64,000 nucleotides of DNA from Prolixibacteraceae bacterium. Its GTDB lineage: Bacteria; Bacteroidota; Bacteroidia; Bacteroidales; Prolixibacteraceae. The stretch is taken from the NCBI GenBank assembly GCA_019459525.1, contig JAIBEY010000036.1:1-64000 (forward strand). Reading direction: 5' to 3'. Made by a program: the position numbers and the translations under genes. Shown one piece after another: positions 8,224 through 17,180 of this stretch. The notes beneath the pieces are model-generated. The model searched no databases, was not told the DNA's origin, and saw nothing but the letters and a program-made list of their open reading frames with translations. Position 1 is the stretch's first letter. Every line of letters starts with the position of its first letter.

Positions 8224-8637
8224 AAACATGTAATTGACCTGGCCTGGAAACAAAATTTAGCTTTCGAATGTGATATGGACGGACATCATTTAGTGGTTGA
8301 CGCATCAAAAGAAGGTGGCGGCGATGATCTTGGGCCGCGACCAAAAAAACTGATGCTTACCGCATTGGCGGGTTGCACCGGCATTGATGTGATAATGATA
8401 CTGAAAAAGATGAAGGTTGAACCCGAGGCTTTTAATGTAATTGTTGAAGGCGATTTGACAGAAGAACATCCAATGCGTTACAATAAAATGAAAGTAATTT
8501 ACCAGTTTAAAGGCAAAGACCTGCCATTGGATAAGCTCGAAAAAGCAGTAAAACTTTCCGAAGAAAAATACTGCGGTGTTTCGGCTGCCTATCGTTTGGC
8601 AATGGATCTTTCAATTGAAATAAGGGTGGTGGAATAA
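8221..8637 (+). CDS. OsmC family peroxiredoxin-like protein
   Basis: A 138-residue OsmC/Ohr superfamily protein that reduces organic hydroperoxides or related electrophiles. The two redox cysteines occur in the expected contexts: GCTGIDVIMILKKM (first Cys near residue 57) and EEKYCGVSAAYR (second near 121). The length is typical. The start ATG lies inside the predicted CATCCG/CGGATG stem of the leader. It is separated by only 18 bases from the following AraC regulator gene, so the two may be co-transcribed. Confidence 0.9.
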   Translation: MKHVIDLAWKQNLAFECDMDGHHLVVDASKEGGGDDLGPRPKKLMLTALAGCTGIDVIMILKKMKVEPEAFNVIVEGDLTEEHPMRYNKMKVIYQFKGKDLPLDKLEKAVKLSEEKYCGVSAAYRLAMDLSIEIRVVE

Positions 8638-8655
8638 CCCAAATTCAAAAAAACC

Positions 8656-9531
8656 TTGAAATCCCATCCGGTAATCGACGAAGGAAGCGAAAAGATCTTC
8701 ACCATCAGAAAGATCAGTGATTTTGCTGAAGATGAAATTGAGCACAACCTCATGCCTCATCTTCACGATTTTTATTCCATTTTCTGGATCGACTCCGGCG
8801 AAGCCATCCATGCAACCGAATTTGTTGAATACAGCCTTAAAGCCGACACTGTACTTTTTGTTCCGCCGGGATTAAAGCACCGAATGTACATCGACCAGTC
8901 TGTAACGGGAATTTACATGCTTTTTAACGAGGAATTTATTCAGTACAATCAGAAAAACCATGTGCCTCTGAAGGAATACCGGCTTTTCAACAATCCTGAA
9001 TTTAAAAGTCTGATCAAAGTTGCTCCTGAAAAAAAGTATAAACTGAAAAACATTACCGGATTTATTTTTGATGAATTCCAGCATTCTGACGATTACAGCC
9101 AGGAAATTATCCTGAATTTACTTCACTTGTTTTTACTTGAGTCGCGTCGCATTTTCGATCAGCAGTATGAGGCGCCGAAGGAAGAAATGGATTCAACGCC
9201 CGATGTCACGATCATTAAATTTAAACAGCTGATCGAAAAAAATTACCAATTGCAAAAGAATGTATCGTCGTATGCCGAAATGCTGAATATGAACCCTTCG
9301 TGCCTGAATGAAGTTGCAAAAAAGACTACTGGAATTACTGCCGGTGAACTGATCAGGAACCGGGTTATTGAAGAAACCAAAAAATTACTTTACTCGAGTA
9401 GCCTCTCCGGAAAAGAGATTGCATTTCAGCTCGGATTCGACGATCCGGCCTATTTCAGCCGCTTTTTCAGGAAATACACGGGCACCACTTTAAAGGATTT
9501 TCGCGATCACAGCCGAAAAAAATACCATTAA
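8656..9531 (+). CDS. AraC family regulator with cupin sensor domain
   Basis: A 291-residue regulator. The N-terminal about 180 residues form a cupin-like ligand-binding domain (HLHDFYSIFWIDSGEAIHA at about 34-53, VLFVPPGLKHRM at about 72-84). The C-terminal about 100 residues are an HTH_18 domain (SSLSGKEIAFQLGFDDPAYF, about 247-266, then FSRFFRKYTGTT). The start is TTG at 8656, with no ATG nearby in frame. It lies between the osmC and yceI genes and is a candidate regulator of either. Confidence 0.88.
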   Translation: MKSHPVIDEGSEKIFTIRKISDFAEDEIEHNLMPHLHDFYSIFWIDSGEAIHATEFVEYSLKADTVLFVPPGLKHRMYIDQSVTGIYMLFNEEFIQYNQKNHVPLKEYRLFNNPEFKSLIKVAPEKKYKLKNITGFIFDEFQHSDDYSQEIILNLLHLFLLESRRIFDQQYEAPKEEMDSTPDVTIIKFKQLIEKNYQLQKNVSSYAEMLNMNPSCLNEVAKKTTGITAGELIRNRVIEETKKLLYSSSLSGKEIAFQLGFDDPAYFSRFFRKYTGTTLKDFRDHSRKKYH

Positions 9532-9570
9532 ATCCTTTTTTAGTCCATTTTCTACCCCTTTCTTTCACTG

Positions 9571-9578
9571 TATGTTTG
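9571..9578 (+). promoter_or_regulatory. -7 promoter element for yceI gene
   Basis: TATGTTTG matches TAnnTTTG and is 32 bases upstream of the ATG at 9611. An upstream ATG at 9572 lies inside this element, which argues against the longer frame as the real start. Confidence 0.55.
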
Positions 9579-9610
9579 TAGCTGTAAAAACAATTAAAAA
9601 TTTAACAGCT

Positions 9611-10201
9611 ATGAAAACAATTAATTTAAAATCATTGGGCGTATTTGTACTTGCCCTTTCGTTGACAACAAGTGTATTTGCGGGATCACAGAAAGTTGAT
9701 GCCTCAAAAAGTAGTGTAAAATGGCTTGGTAAAAAAGTTACAGGCGAACATTTCGGAGCCATCTCGGTAAAGGAAGGCAACCTGGAAGTGAGCAATGGTA
9801 AAGTTACCGGCGGAAAAGTCGTTATCGACATGCAATCACTGACCGTTGAAGATATCAAAGATGCAGGAACGAATGCAAAATTGGTTGGTCACCTGAAATC
9901 TGACGATTTCTTTTCAGTAGCAACCAATCCAACCTCCGAGCTGGTTGTGACCAAAGTTGAAAGCAATGGCAACAGCCATACCTTTACCGGTAATTTAACC
10001 ATTAAAGGAGTTACCAATCCTGCCAGTTTCACTGCAACTTCATCAAAAGACGGAAAAAGTACGGTTTATAAAGGAAAACTCACTATCGACCGCTCAAAAT
10101 ACAATGTTCGTTACGGATCAAATTCATTCTTCGACAATTTAGGCGACAAAGCCATCTACGATGAATTTACCCTTGACTTCAACCTGGTGGTAGCGGAGTA
10201 A
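9611..10201 (+). CDS. YceI family periplasmic protein
   Basis: A 196-residue exported lipocalin-like protein of the YceI family, which binds isoprenoid or amphiphilic ligands in the periplasm. The signal peptide is clear (LGVFVLALSLTTSVFAG, cleavage after VFA). The mature part begins with DASKSSVKWLGKKVTGEHFG and carries the family pattern GNLEVSNGKVTGG and SDDFFSVATNPTSEL, with IDRSKYNVRYGSNSF at the end. An upstream in-frame ATG at 9572 is rejected because it falls within the promoter. Confidence 0.92.
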   Translation: MKTINLKSLGVFVLALSLTTSVFAGSQKVDASKSSVKWLGKKVTGEHFGAISVKEGNLEVSNGKVTGGKVVIDMQSLTVEDIKDAGTNAKLVGHLKSDDFFSVATNPTSELVVTKVESNGNSHTFTGNLTIKGVTNPASFTATSSKDGKSTVYKGKLTIDRSKYNVRYGSNSFFDNLGDKAIYDEFTLDFNLVVAE

Positions 10202-10353
10202 TTTGAACCTAAAGTTTAATTATTTACTATTTATTCATTGACCATTTACTATTTTTTCTTGGATCATGATTCCGTAGTGTAAATAGTAAATCGTCCAATT
10301 GTAAATTTTTATTCGTTCAACTTTAGGCACTTCGAACTTTTAAAACAGAAATC

Positions 10354-11064
10354 ATGAAACTCACCGTTCACCGCTCAGGATGCAGAGGGCATTTCGATCA
10401 CGGCTGGCTTAAAACATGGCATACCTTTAGTTTTGCCAGCTATTACAACCCCGACCGGATGCATTTTGGTGCCCTGCGTGTGCTGAATGACGACATCGTT
10501 CAGGCAGGAATGGGTTTTGGTACCCATCCGCACGACAATATGGAAATCATTACCATTGTGCTTGATGGTGAACTCGAACACCGCGACAGCATGGGCAACG
10601 GGTCGGTAATAAGCTCAGGCGAAGTACAGGTAATGTCGGCAGGAACCGGTATCCAGCATTCTGAATTCAATCATTCTGAAACGTCAGATGTAAATTTACT
10701 TCAGATCTGGGTTTTTCCTGATAAGAAAAATGTTGAACCACGATACGGCCAGGCTAAATTTCAGGAAGACGAAATGAAAGAAAGCTGGCGGACTGTTGTA
10801 TCTCCCGATGGAAAGGACAATTCGCTGTGGATCAATCAGCAGGCATGGTTCTCGCTGGGAGTTTTTTCTCCTGAAACAACATTCAGTTATCAAATGAAAA
10901 AGCCCGGGAACCTTTTGTACCTGTTTGTAATTTCAGGCGAATTGAATGTTGGATCTGAAACCATCAACCAACGAGATGGTTTGTGCATCGGGGACATTGA
11001 AAACAATGTGCCCATAAAAACAATTAAACAATCCAAAATACTGGCAATGGAAATTCCGGTATAA
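10354..11064 (+). CDS. Pirin family protein (quercetinase-like bicupin)
   Basis: A 236-residue pirin-like metalloprotein. The N-terminal cupin has the pirin signature FGTHPHDNMEIITIVLDGELEHRDS with metal-binding His/Glu residues (about residues 55-80) and SAGTGIQHSEFN (about 92-104). The C-terminal cupin is shorter. Family members act as quercetin 2,3-dioxygenases or redox-responsive partners. Neither role is shown here. The 150-bp upstream gap holds AT-rich inverted words (TTTACTATTT / AAATAGTAAA). Confidence 0.9.
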   Translation: MKLTVHRSGCRGHFDHGWLKTWHTFSFASYYNPDRMHFGALRVLNDDIVQAGMGFGTHPHDNMEIITIVLDGELEHRDSMGNGSVISSGEVQVMSAGTGIQHSEFNHSETSDVNLLQIWVFPDKKNVEPRYGQAKFQEDEMKESWRTVVSPDGKDNSLWINQQAWFSLGVFSPETTFSYQMKKPGNLLYLFVISGELNVGSETINQRDGLCIGDIENNVPIKTIKQSKILAMEIPV

Positions 11065-11088
11065 ATGCAGAAAAATTTGATACAAATG

Positions 11089-11119
11089 AAGGGATTTGGG
11101 AAACCAGCTCCCTTTTTTT
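11089..11119 (+). terminator. Rho-independent terminator after pirin gene
   Basis: AAGGGA (11089-11094) pairs with TCCCTT (11109-11114), followed by a run of T to 11119. It overlaps the stop codon of the convergent gene. Confidence 0.6.
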
Positions 11120-12299
11120 ATGGCCAAATTTCAGCTATCGAATCAGTTATCGGATCAACCCTTAACAATTCAATCTGGAAGTCAGTTAATTCGCGCCCTT
11201 TTACCTGAAATACCGCCTTGAAATTTGAGCCGGTGACTTCCGCTTTTTTCATCAGCAACCCGGCATTCTTTTCGTCCATTAGAAATTTAATGGCAGCAAT
11301 ATTTCCGATGTCCGAATCAGAAAGCAGGAACAGAATTTTGCGTCCGTCAGCAGTTTTAAAATGAATGAGGCAGGCATGTTCGTTTTGGAGATAATTTTCC
11401 GAGCGGTTATTAAAATTCAGCAAACTATCGGCTGTTTGATAAATGAACGATGTATTTTCAAGATCGTATTTCAGCCCAAGTTTTTCGATGGTATTGTTCA
11501 GGAAACCGATGGTTTTAATGGAACCAATAAAAATAAGGTGTTTTTCCAGCAGATCTTCCCAGCTCAATTGCGACGAAAATTTCATTTCAGTTTCGGCCTG
11601 ATTTCCGCCAAACATTTGCATCATGCTGAAAAGGCCAACCGGAGCTTGTTTGTTGATGTAGGTCATTCTGTTTTTGGTGATTTTACCTATCAATTCCGGA
11701 TGTGCTTTCAGGTAATTGTCCAGCTCCTCGTCTGAGTTAATGCGCGTATCTCTTGAAATCCCAATCCTTCCGGTGGCAATTGAATCGTTGAAAAAATAAT
11801 GGTCGCCCAAAACAATCTGAATCGGGAAGTCAGGTTCGAAAAATTCTCTCCAAAGTGAATTTTCAGGCAGTAGTGATTTTGGGCGCTGTACAATGACAAT
11901 CAGCGCTATGATGACCAATACCACGCCTGCCGCAAACAGGTGAAAACCATACCTGCTCACCATACTTCTAATCGATTTTATCCGGTCGAACCTGAAATCA
12001 ACCTTGTATTTTCCTTTGGGAATCTGAATGATTACCGTATCATCTCTTCCTTCAGTTTGATAGTATTCCTTCAGTTTATTGCGCAGGTTGAATATATAAA
12101 CACGGATGTTAAAGTCCTTTTGCTGGTCGGCCTTTTTCCCGAACACATCATTGGCAATCTGATATTCCTTGGGATTTTCTCCTTTCAGCGTGCAGTTTAC
12201 CAAATAATTCAGCAGGTCTTTGTTAATTCCTGATTTCGAAAAAGTTTTGCTATTCAATAGCTTTTCAAGGGTTTGCGATATTTTCTGGTGATCGGTCAT
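11118..12299 (-). CDS. Membrane-anchored winged-helix regulator
   Basis: A 393-residue protein when started at the ATG at 12299 (MTDHQKISQTLEKLL). A longer frame to 12446 would run across the divergent promoter and is unlikely. The cytoplasmic N-terminus has an OmpR/ToxR-like DNA-binding domain (EYQIANDVFGKK, then FNIRVYIFNLRNKLKEYY and IIQIPKGKYKVDF). One TM segment follows (about residues 145-165, LFAAGVVLVIIALIVIV), then a periplasmic domain of about 220 residues of unknown ligand. This is a one-component transmembrane regulator layout. It diverges from the DUF6807/oxidoreductase operon and is its most likely regulator. Confidence 0.8.
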   Translation of the reverse strand: MTDHQKISQTLEKLLNSKTFSKSGINKDLLNYLVNCTLKGENPKEYQIANDVFGKKADQQKDFNIRVYIFNLRNKLKEYYQTEGRDDTVIIQIPKGKYKVDFRFDRIKSIRSMVSRYGFHLFAAGVVLVIIALIVIVQRPKSLLPENSLWREFFEPDFPIQIVLGDHYFFNDSIATGRIGISRDTRINSDEELDNYLKAHPELIGKITKNRMTYINKQAPVGLFSMMQMFGGNQAETEMKFSSQLSWEDLLEKHLIFIGSIKTIGFLNNTIEKLGLKYDLENTSFIYQTADSLLNFNNRSENYLQNEHACLIHFKTADGRKILFLLSDSDIGNIAAIKFLMDEKNAGLLMKKAEVTGSNFKAVFQVKGRELTDFQIELLRVDPITDSIAEIWP

Positions 12300-12436
12300 T
12301 AAAACATTCTGAATGAGTACCGTTAAATATATTTTTAACCTCAATATTACGCAATAAAGTTCATTTTTTTCCCGACATTTGATTTCCATGCCTATCTTGA
12401 GGGGGAATTTATTTAAACCATAAAAACAATCAACAA

Positions 12437-13456
12437 ATGAAGACATTTTGTATTACGGCTGTTGTCCTGCTTTTTGCCGCAAATATCGGTCTGGCGGCGA
12501 AGAAGGAAAAGGTTGAATTTAAGAACTTTAAAAGCGAAAAAAAGGTAGAGGTTTTTGTGGGCGGAAAACTTTTCACTGCTTTTATCTATCCCGACAACAT
12601 GGAGAAGCAATCGCTTTACCCAATCGCAAGTGCATCGGGAAAACTGATTACCCGCGGCTATCCGCTCGATCCAAGGCCTTTTGAACGTACAGACCATCCG
12701 CACCACGTTGGTTTGTGGCTGAATTTTGGCGATGTAAACGGCCTCGACTTCTGGAACAATTCTTTTGCCATTAAACCAGCAGACAAACCCAAATACGGTA
12801 CCGTAAAGTTCAAAAAGATTGTTTCGGAAAACCCTGCAAAAGGAACACTGATTACCGCTTCAGAGTGGGTCGACATAAACGATAAAGTTCTTTTAAATGA
12901 AGAAACCACTTTTGTTTTTGCAGGAACCGGAAATCTACGTACCATCGAACGGACTTCAAAACTTACAGCAACGCAGAAAGTTACTTTTACTGAAAATAAG
13001 GAAGGTTTAATCGGACTAAGGTTGGATCGTGCCTTTGAAGAACCGGCCACGAAACCTGATAAATTTCTGGATGCAAATGGTATTGTCACCGAAGTTCCAA
13101 TCATGAATAATGAAGGAGTGAATGGCGTTTACCGCAATGCTGAAGGGATTAAAGGCGGAGATGTGTGGAGCAAAAGAAGTCCCTGGGTGGCTTTACGAGC
13201 CAATAAAGAAGGTGAAATTCTTACCGTTGTTATAATCGACAATGCTAAAAATCCAAATTACCCGGCATGGTCGCATGCCCGCGGATATGGTCTTTTTGCT
13301 ACCAATAATCTTGGAGGCCGTGCCTTCGACAAAAATGCAACGGAGGTAAAAATCATTCTGAACCCGGGTGAAAGCATCGTTTTTAAACACAAAATTGTGA
13401 TTGGCGGCGATTTGAGCGACTCTGAGATTAACAAATTGTCGAAGAATTTTAAATAA
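12437..13456 (+). CDS. DUF6807 (PmoA-like) secreted protein
   Basis: A 339-residue exported protein with signal peptide MKTFCITAVVLLFAANIGLA. The body matches the DUF6807/PmoA-like family (ASASGKLITRGYPL near 62-76, RTDHPHHVGLWLNFGDVNG near 82-101, WVALRANKEGEI near 246-257). Members occur in polysaccharide- and plant-glycoside-degrading loci beside Gfo/Idh/MocA oxidoreductases, as here (21-base gap). The biochemical role is not settled. The upstream region has TATCTTGAG near 12393 as a possible -7 element. Confidence 0.85.
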   Translation: MKTFCITAVVLLFAANIGLAAKKEKVEFKNFKSEKKVEVFVGGKLFTAFIYPDNMEKQSLYPIASASGKLITRGYPLDPRPFERTDHPHHVGLWLNFGDVNGLDFWNNSFAIKPADKPKYGTVKFKKIVSENPAKGTLITASEWVDINDKVLLNEETTFVFAGTGNLRTIERTSKLTATQKVTFTENKEGLIGLRLDRAFEEPATKPDKFLDANGIVTEVPIMNNEGVNGVYRNAEGIKGGDVWSKRSPWVALRANKEGEILTVVIIDNAKNPNYPAWSHARGYGLFATNNLGGRAFDKNATEVKIILNPGESIVFKHKIVIGGDLSDSEINKLSKNFK

Positions 13457-13477
13457 CCAACATAAACTAAATATCCA

Positions 13478-14842
13478 ATGGAAAAGGAAGAAAAAAATTC
13501 AAGAAGAACATTTCTACGGACCGCAGCAACCGGAGCATTGATTGCAGCCGTTGCACCATCAGCAGTTACTGCTCAGGTGAAAAAACCTGAGATTATTCCC
13601 GCAAGTGTGAAGGGGGCCAACGATCGCATCCGAGTTGCGGTACTTGGTATCAACGGAAGGGGTAAAAACCATATCGAAGAAGTTATGGGACTTCAGGAAA
13701 AATCGAATGTGGAAGTGGCTGTTTTGTGTGATCCCGATATGAATTTATTGCAAACCAGGGCCAGCGAATTCGAGAAAAAGTATGGCAAAAAAGTGGCCAT
13801 TGAGCAGGATTTCCGCAGAACATACGATGATAAAACCATTGATGCAGTAACACTTGCAACCCCAAACCACTGGCACGCACTTCAATCAATATGGGCTTGT
13901 CAGGCCGGCAAAGACGTTTACATTGAAAAACCGGCGACACACAACATTTACGAAGGCCAGAAAATGATTGAAGCTGCCTATAAATACAACCGCATTGTGC
14001 AGCATGGCGTTCAGTTACGCAGCTCGGTAGCGATACGTGAAGCAGTCAAACACCTCGAAGATGGTTTGATCGGACGGGTTTACATGTCGCGCGGACTGGT
14101 TTACCGCTGGCGTCCGGATATTGGCGATCAGGGTATTTCCCAGATTCCTGCCGGCCTCGATTACGATTTGTGGTGCGGACCTGCCCCAATGCGCCCGTTC
14201 AGCAAAAACCTGGTTCATTACAACTGGCACTGGCACTGGAATTATGGCAACGGCGATGTTGGAAACCAGGGAATTCACGAAACCGACCTTTGCATGTGGG
14301 GTTTGGGCGTGAATAGTTTACCCGAAAGAATTACTTCCATGGGCGGAAAATTCCTGTGGGACGATTGCAAGGAAGTTCCTGAAATACAGACGTCGATTTA
14401 CCACTATCCGAAAGAGAAGAAAATAATTCAGTTTGAAGTGCGTAACTGGTGCACCAACCTTGAAGATGGCGCCGGAGTTGGCAACATTTTTTACGGCGAC
14501 AAAGGATATATGGTGATCAAAGGTTACGACACGTATGAAACTTACCTTGGCGAAAAACGCGAAAAAGGTCCAAGCCGATCAGAAAAAGGTGAATTGACTT
14601 TGCACTTTCAAAACTGGTTCGATGCCATCCGGGCACGCGATATGAGTATTCAGAACGGGCCGGTACAATCCGGACATTTGTCTTCATCGTTAGCTCACCT
14701 CGGCAATATTTCCTATCGTTTGGGCAAACAGCTTTCTTTTGATCCGATAGCAGAACGCTTTATTGGCAGTGATATTGATGATGCCAACAACATGCTTACG
14801 CGGGAATACCGTGCTCCATATCTTTTGCCTGAAGTTATCTAG
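13478..14842 (+). CDS. Gfo/Idh/MocA family oxidoreductase, Tat-exported
   Basis: A 454-residue NAD(P)-dependent oxidoreductase-like protein. A twin-arginine signal is visible (NSRRTFLRTAATGALIAAV, residues 7-25). The Rossmann domain begins RIRVAVLGINGRGKNHIEE (about 50-68), and the catalytic-site EKP motif is in DVYIEKPATHN (about 147-157). A Trp/His-rich segment (HYNWHWHWNYGNGDVGNQG) lies in the substrate domain. Tat export of a folded cofactor-bound sugar oxidoreductase is typical of Bacteroidota. It forms an operon with the DUF6807 gene and ends at a strong terminator. Confidence 0.92.
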   Translation: MEKEEKNSRRTFLRTAATGALIAAVAPSAVTAQVKKPEIIPASVKGANDRIRVAVLGINGRGKNHIEEVMGLQEKSNVEVAVLCDPDMNLLQTRASEFEKKYGKKVAIEQDFRRTYDDKTIDAVTLATPNHWHALQSIWACQAGKDVYIEKPATHNIYEGQKMIEAAYKYNRIVQHGVQLRSSVAIREAVKHLEDGLIGRVYMSRGLVYRWRPDIGDQGISQIPAGLDYDLWCGPAPMRPFSKNLVHYNWHWHWNYGNGDVGNQGIHETDLCMWGLGVNSLPERITSMGGKFLWDDCKEVPEIQTSIYHYPKEKKIIQFEVRNWCTNLEDGAGVGNIFYGDKGYMVIKGYDTYETYLGEKREKGPSRSEKGELTLHFQNWFDAIRARDMSIQNGPVQSGHLSSSLAHLGNISYRLGKQLSFDPIAERFIGSDIDDANNMLTREYRAPYLLPEVI

Positions 14843-14861
14843 CGCAAAATATTAAATTCCT

Positions 14862-14904
14862 AAAAAAGGGGAAACTTCAGAATGTCTGTTGTTTCCCCTT
14901 TTTT
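14862..14904 (+). terminator. Rho-independent terminator
   Basis: AAAAAAGGGGAAAC (14862-14875) pairs with GTTTCCCCTTTTTT (14891-14904). It is strong and could act in both directions. Confidence 0.85.
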
Positions 14905-14917
14905 CTCTTTTTTTATC

Positions 14918-15122
14918 CCAAACCAAGCGGGTGAACCCATCCGAGACATTTTATTATTCCAAACTGGCTGCGGGAACTCATCCGAGCCCTTTTTTTGCTC
15001 CAAGCTGGCTGCGGGAACTCATCCGAGGCATTTTTTTGTCCCAAACTGACTGCGCGGACTCGTCCGAGAGGTTTTCCGGGTTCAAAACGGCTGCGGGAAC
15101 TCATCCGGGGGAATTTCGGAAT
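14918..15122. repeat. Five tandem copies of a 41-bp repeat
   Basis: Units start at 14918, 14959, 15000, 15041 and 15082, exactly 41 bp apart. The core is CCAAACTGGCTGCGGGAACT followed by CATCCGAG and a T-rich tail. Copies 2 and 3 are nearly identical. Copies 1, 4 and 5 have diverged. No convincing reading frame crosses them. Confidence 0.9.
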
Positions 15123-15124
15123 TT

Positions 15125-15292
15125 ATCGGATATATGGTTGATTTGAATAGCAACGGCATTTATGCCGTTGAAAAATGAATAATCCTTATTTCGGCTTTAG
15201 CCTAAACATCTGATTATTTCGGCTAAAGCCGAGATTTGTCAATTTCTCATTTTCTCCAGACCTAAAGGTCTGGGCTATTCAGAATCAATAAA
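15125..15292. repeat. Dispersed multi-palindrome repeat, copy 1
   Basis: This copy contains three palindromes: CAACGGCATTTATGCCGTTG (15151-15170), paired GGCTTTAGCC/GGCTAAAGCC words, and CAGACCTAAAGGTCTG (15257-15272). It ends in GGGCTATTC and AATCAATAAA. The same element recurs at 54211-54347. It resembles the palindromic intergenic repeats scattered through Bacteroidota genomes. It directly follows the 41-bp tandem array. Confidence 0.8.
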
Positions 15293-15357
15293 CTTTAAAT
15301 AATTTTATTTCCTGAAATTTTGAGGGCGCATGGTAAAATCTGTGAGGTCGCGAAGAC

Positions 15358-17169
15358 TTATAATTCAGCACTGGCAATTGCATCAATGCACCTTTCGGCC
15401 ACTTTGCCGTCAATCCGGTAGGCGTATTTCTGAATAAACGAATCGTATTTTACGCGGTCAACCCTTAATGCTCCCCTGAAAATACCTGAGAGAATAGTGG
15501 CCAGGCTGTTGGCATCAGTGGCCTGAAAAGCAACACCTTCGGCAACATAACCCAAAATGTCCTGTTTCAGGTGGTCGAGAATTATCAGCGGCTTGTAAAA
15601 ATAAATGGTTTCGGTTCCAACCGTCGAAAAGCAGGTAATCAGCACATCGCACGAAGCAATCAGCTGGTATAAATCGGAGGTTTTATCAATTGTATAGTTT
15701 TTACAACCGGCTTCGGTGGCAATGGCCGAATAATATCCTGAATCGGCAAATTCACGCGGATGAAGTTTTACAATCAATTGTGTATTTGGTAATTTTCCGG
15801 CAGCCTTAAATACATCGAAAGCGGCCTGGTACCTCAACTCCGGATCGCGCTGCGGCTGCGAAGCAAAAAGGATTTGCTCGGTTGGATTTGCCTTTTTCCG
15901 GTTTTCAGCTTTCATCAAAACCGGAATTATATCGGTGCGGATTTGTCCAACTGAAATCACCGAATCTTTCGGATAATTTCCCTTTTCAATCAGAAAATCT
16001 TCCCAATATTTTCCCCAGGTAAGTGTCAGGTCGGGCATTACCCGATTACGGCTGTCATTCGGCGTGAAAAGATATGCCGGGTGCAAATCGTGCATGGTTC
16101 CATGCTGTAACCCGATCGTTTTTATCCCGCAGAATTTGGCCGCATCCAGAATCGACTTTGTGAGCGGACTATTTTCGTCACCTGCAATCACTGCTTTTAT
16201 TCCTGAGCCTGCAAAATACTTTCGGGCAGCAAAATACCTAAAAAGGAAGAATCCGGAAGATGAATCGAGCGACTGAAAAACTTCGAATGTAAGTCTTTGA
16301 ATCAACGAAAGATCGGATTTGGGAACTTTCGGATAAGCAGTCCTCAAGGTTATTCGTGCAGTACGGGTTGATTGCCGAACCTCTTTGTTAAACATTCCGG
16401 AAATCAGGAAACCTTCGAGAAATATTTTCGGGCAATGGTTCAGGGAGGTTTGATACTGTTTATTGGAGAATGAATAGTCTGATTTACCTTTCGGTTTTGG
16501 CATTAAAACCTCTGTTAAAAGTGCAAATCTGTCGTCAAGTTCCGAAATCAAATATTCAAGAATATGATGTCCTGACCTGGTTTTCAGGGTATTTTTATCC
16601 ATCACTGCAGAATACTTTTCGGTCATATAAAGAAGGCATTCCGGCTTCTTCTTTTTTGAGAACAAATTTTTCAGGAAACGAATTTTTATAAGAAAAACAT
16701 AACTGAAAAGGATTTTAAAATTGAATTCGCTTTTGGATTCCACCTCCGGAAACCTGAAATCGACCTCCGGAAATATCCTTCGCAAAATATATACACCGGG
16801 AGTCACAAACCAAATATGATCATTAAAAGTGCTGAACTGCTGTTTCACCGGCTTCAGAAAATACATCAGATTTCGCACGGCAAAATACACCCTGAATTTA
16901 TGGTAATGCCAGATACTCGCATTGTCAATCCTGAAAAGATCGGCCACTGTTTGATCTCCAACCGGCAAATCGCCAAACCGAAGCACTTCGTCCATCGTTT
17001 GATAATTCAGTTGCCGCTTTTCTTCAGAAGTCAAAATTATTGGTTGTGCAAAGTCCGGCGAATTACTTCCCGACAAAGCAAAAACTTTCGCTCCTTCTTC
17101 AATCAAGAGTTCGATTTCTTCAATTTCCGAATCGTCGAGAGGCCGGTTTATAATGATGGTTTTGCTCAT
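15358..17169 (-). CDS. Surface-carbohydrate GT-B-like transferase
   Basis: A 603-residue cytoplasmic protein. The C-terminal half has GT-B-type features of the CDP-glycerol glycerophosphotransferase/capsule synthesis group: TIGLQHGTMHD near residue 353, VGQIRTDII near 410, LIVKLHPREFADSG near 460, and SCDVLITCFSTVGTETIYFYKPLIILD near 500-525. The N-terminal half is unfamiliar. It probably transfers a sugar or phospho-polyol to a surface glycan. It follows a GT4 gene by 11 bases on the same strand. The exact substrate is not predictable. Confidence 0.7.
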   Translation of the reverse strand: MSKTIIINRPLDDSEIEEIELLIEEGAKVFALSGSNSPDFAQPIILTSEEKRQLNYQTMDEVLRFGDLPVGDQTVADLFRIDNASIWHYHKFRVYFAVRNLMYFLKPVKQQFSTFNDHIWFVTPGVYILRRIFPEVDFRFPEVESKSEFNFKILFSYVFLIKIRFLKNLFSKKKKPECLLYMTEKYSAVMDKNTLKTRSGHHILEYLISELDDRFALLTEVLMPKPKGKSDYSFSNKQYQTSLNHCPKIFLEGFLISGMFNKEVRQSTRTARITLRTAYPKVPKSDLSLIQRLTFEVFQSLDSSSGFFLFRYFAARKYFAGSGIKAVIAGDENSPLTKSILDAAKFCGIKTIGLQHGTMHDLHPAYLFTPNDSRNRVMPDLTLTWGKYWEDFLIEKGNYPKDSVISVGQIRTDIIPVLMKAENRKKANPTEQILFASQPQRDPELRYQAAFDVFKAAGKLPNTQLIVKLHPREFADSGYYSAIATEAGCKNYTIDKTSDLYQLIASCDVLITCFSTVGTETIYFYKPLIILDHLKQDILGYVAEGVAFQATDANSLATILSGIFRGALRVDRVKYDSFIQKYAYRIDGKVAERCIDAIASAEL

Positions 17170-17180
17170 ATTTCAGTATT

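Noticed and set aside
14889-15146. Reading frames across the 41-bp repeats
   Set aside because: 41 bp is not a multiple of three, so any repeat peptide shifts frame between units; composition is not protein-like.
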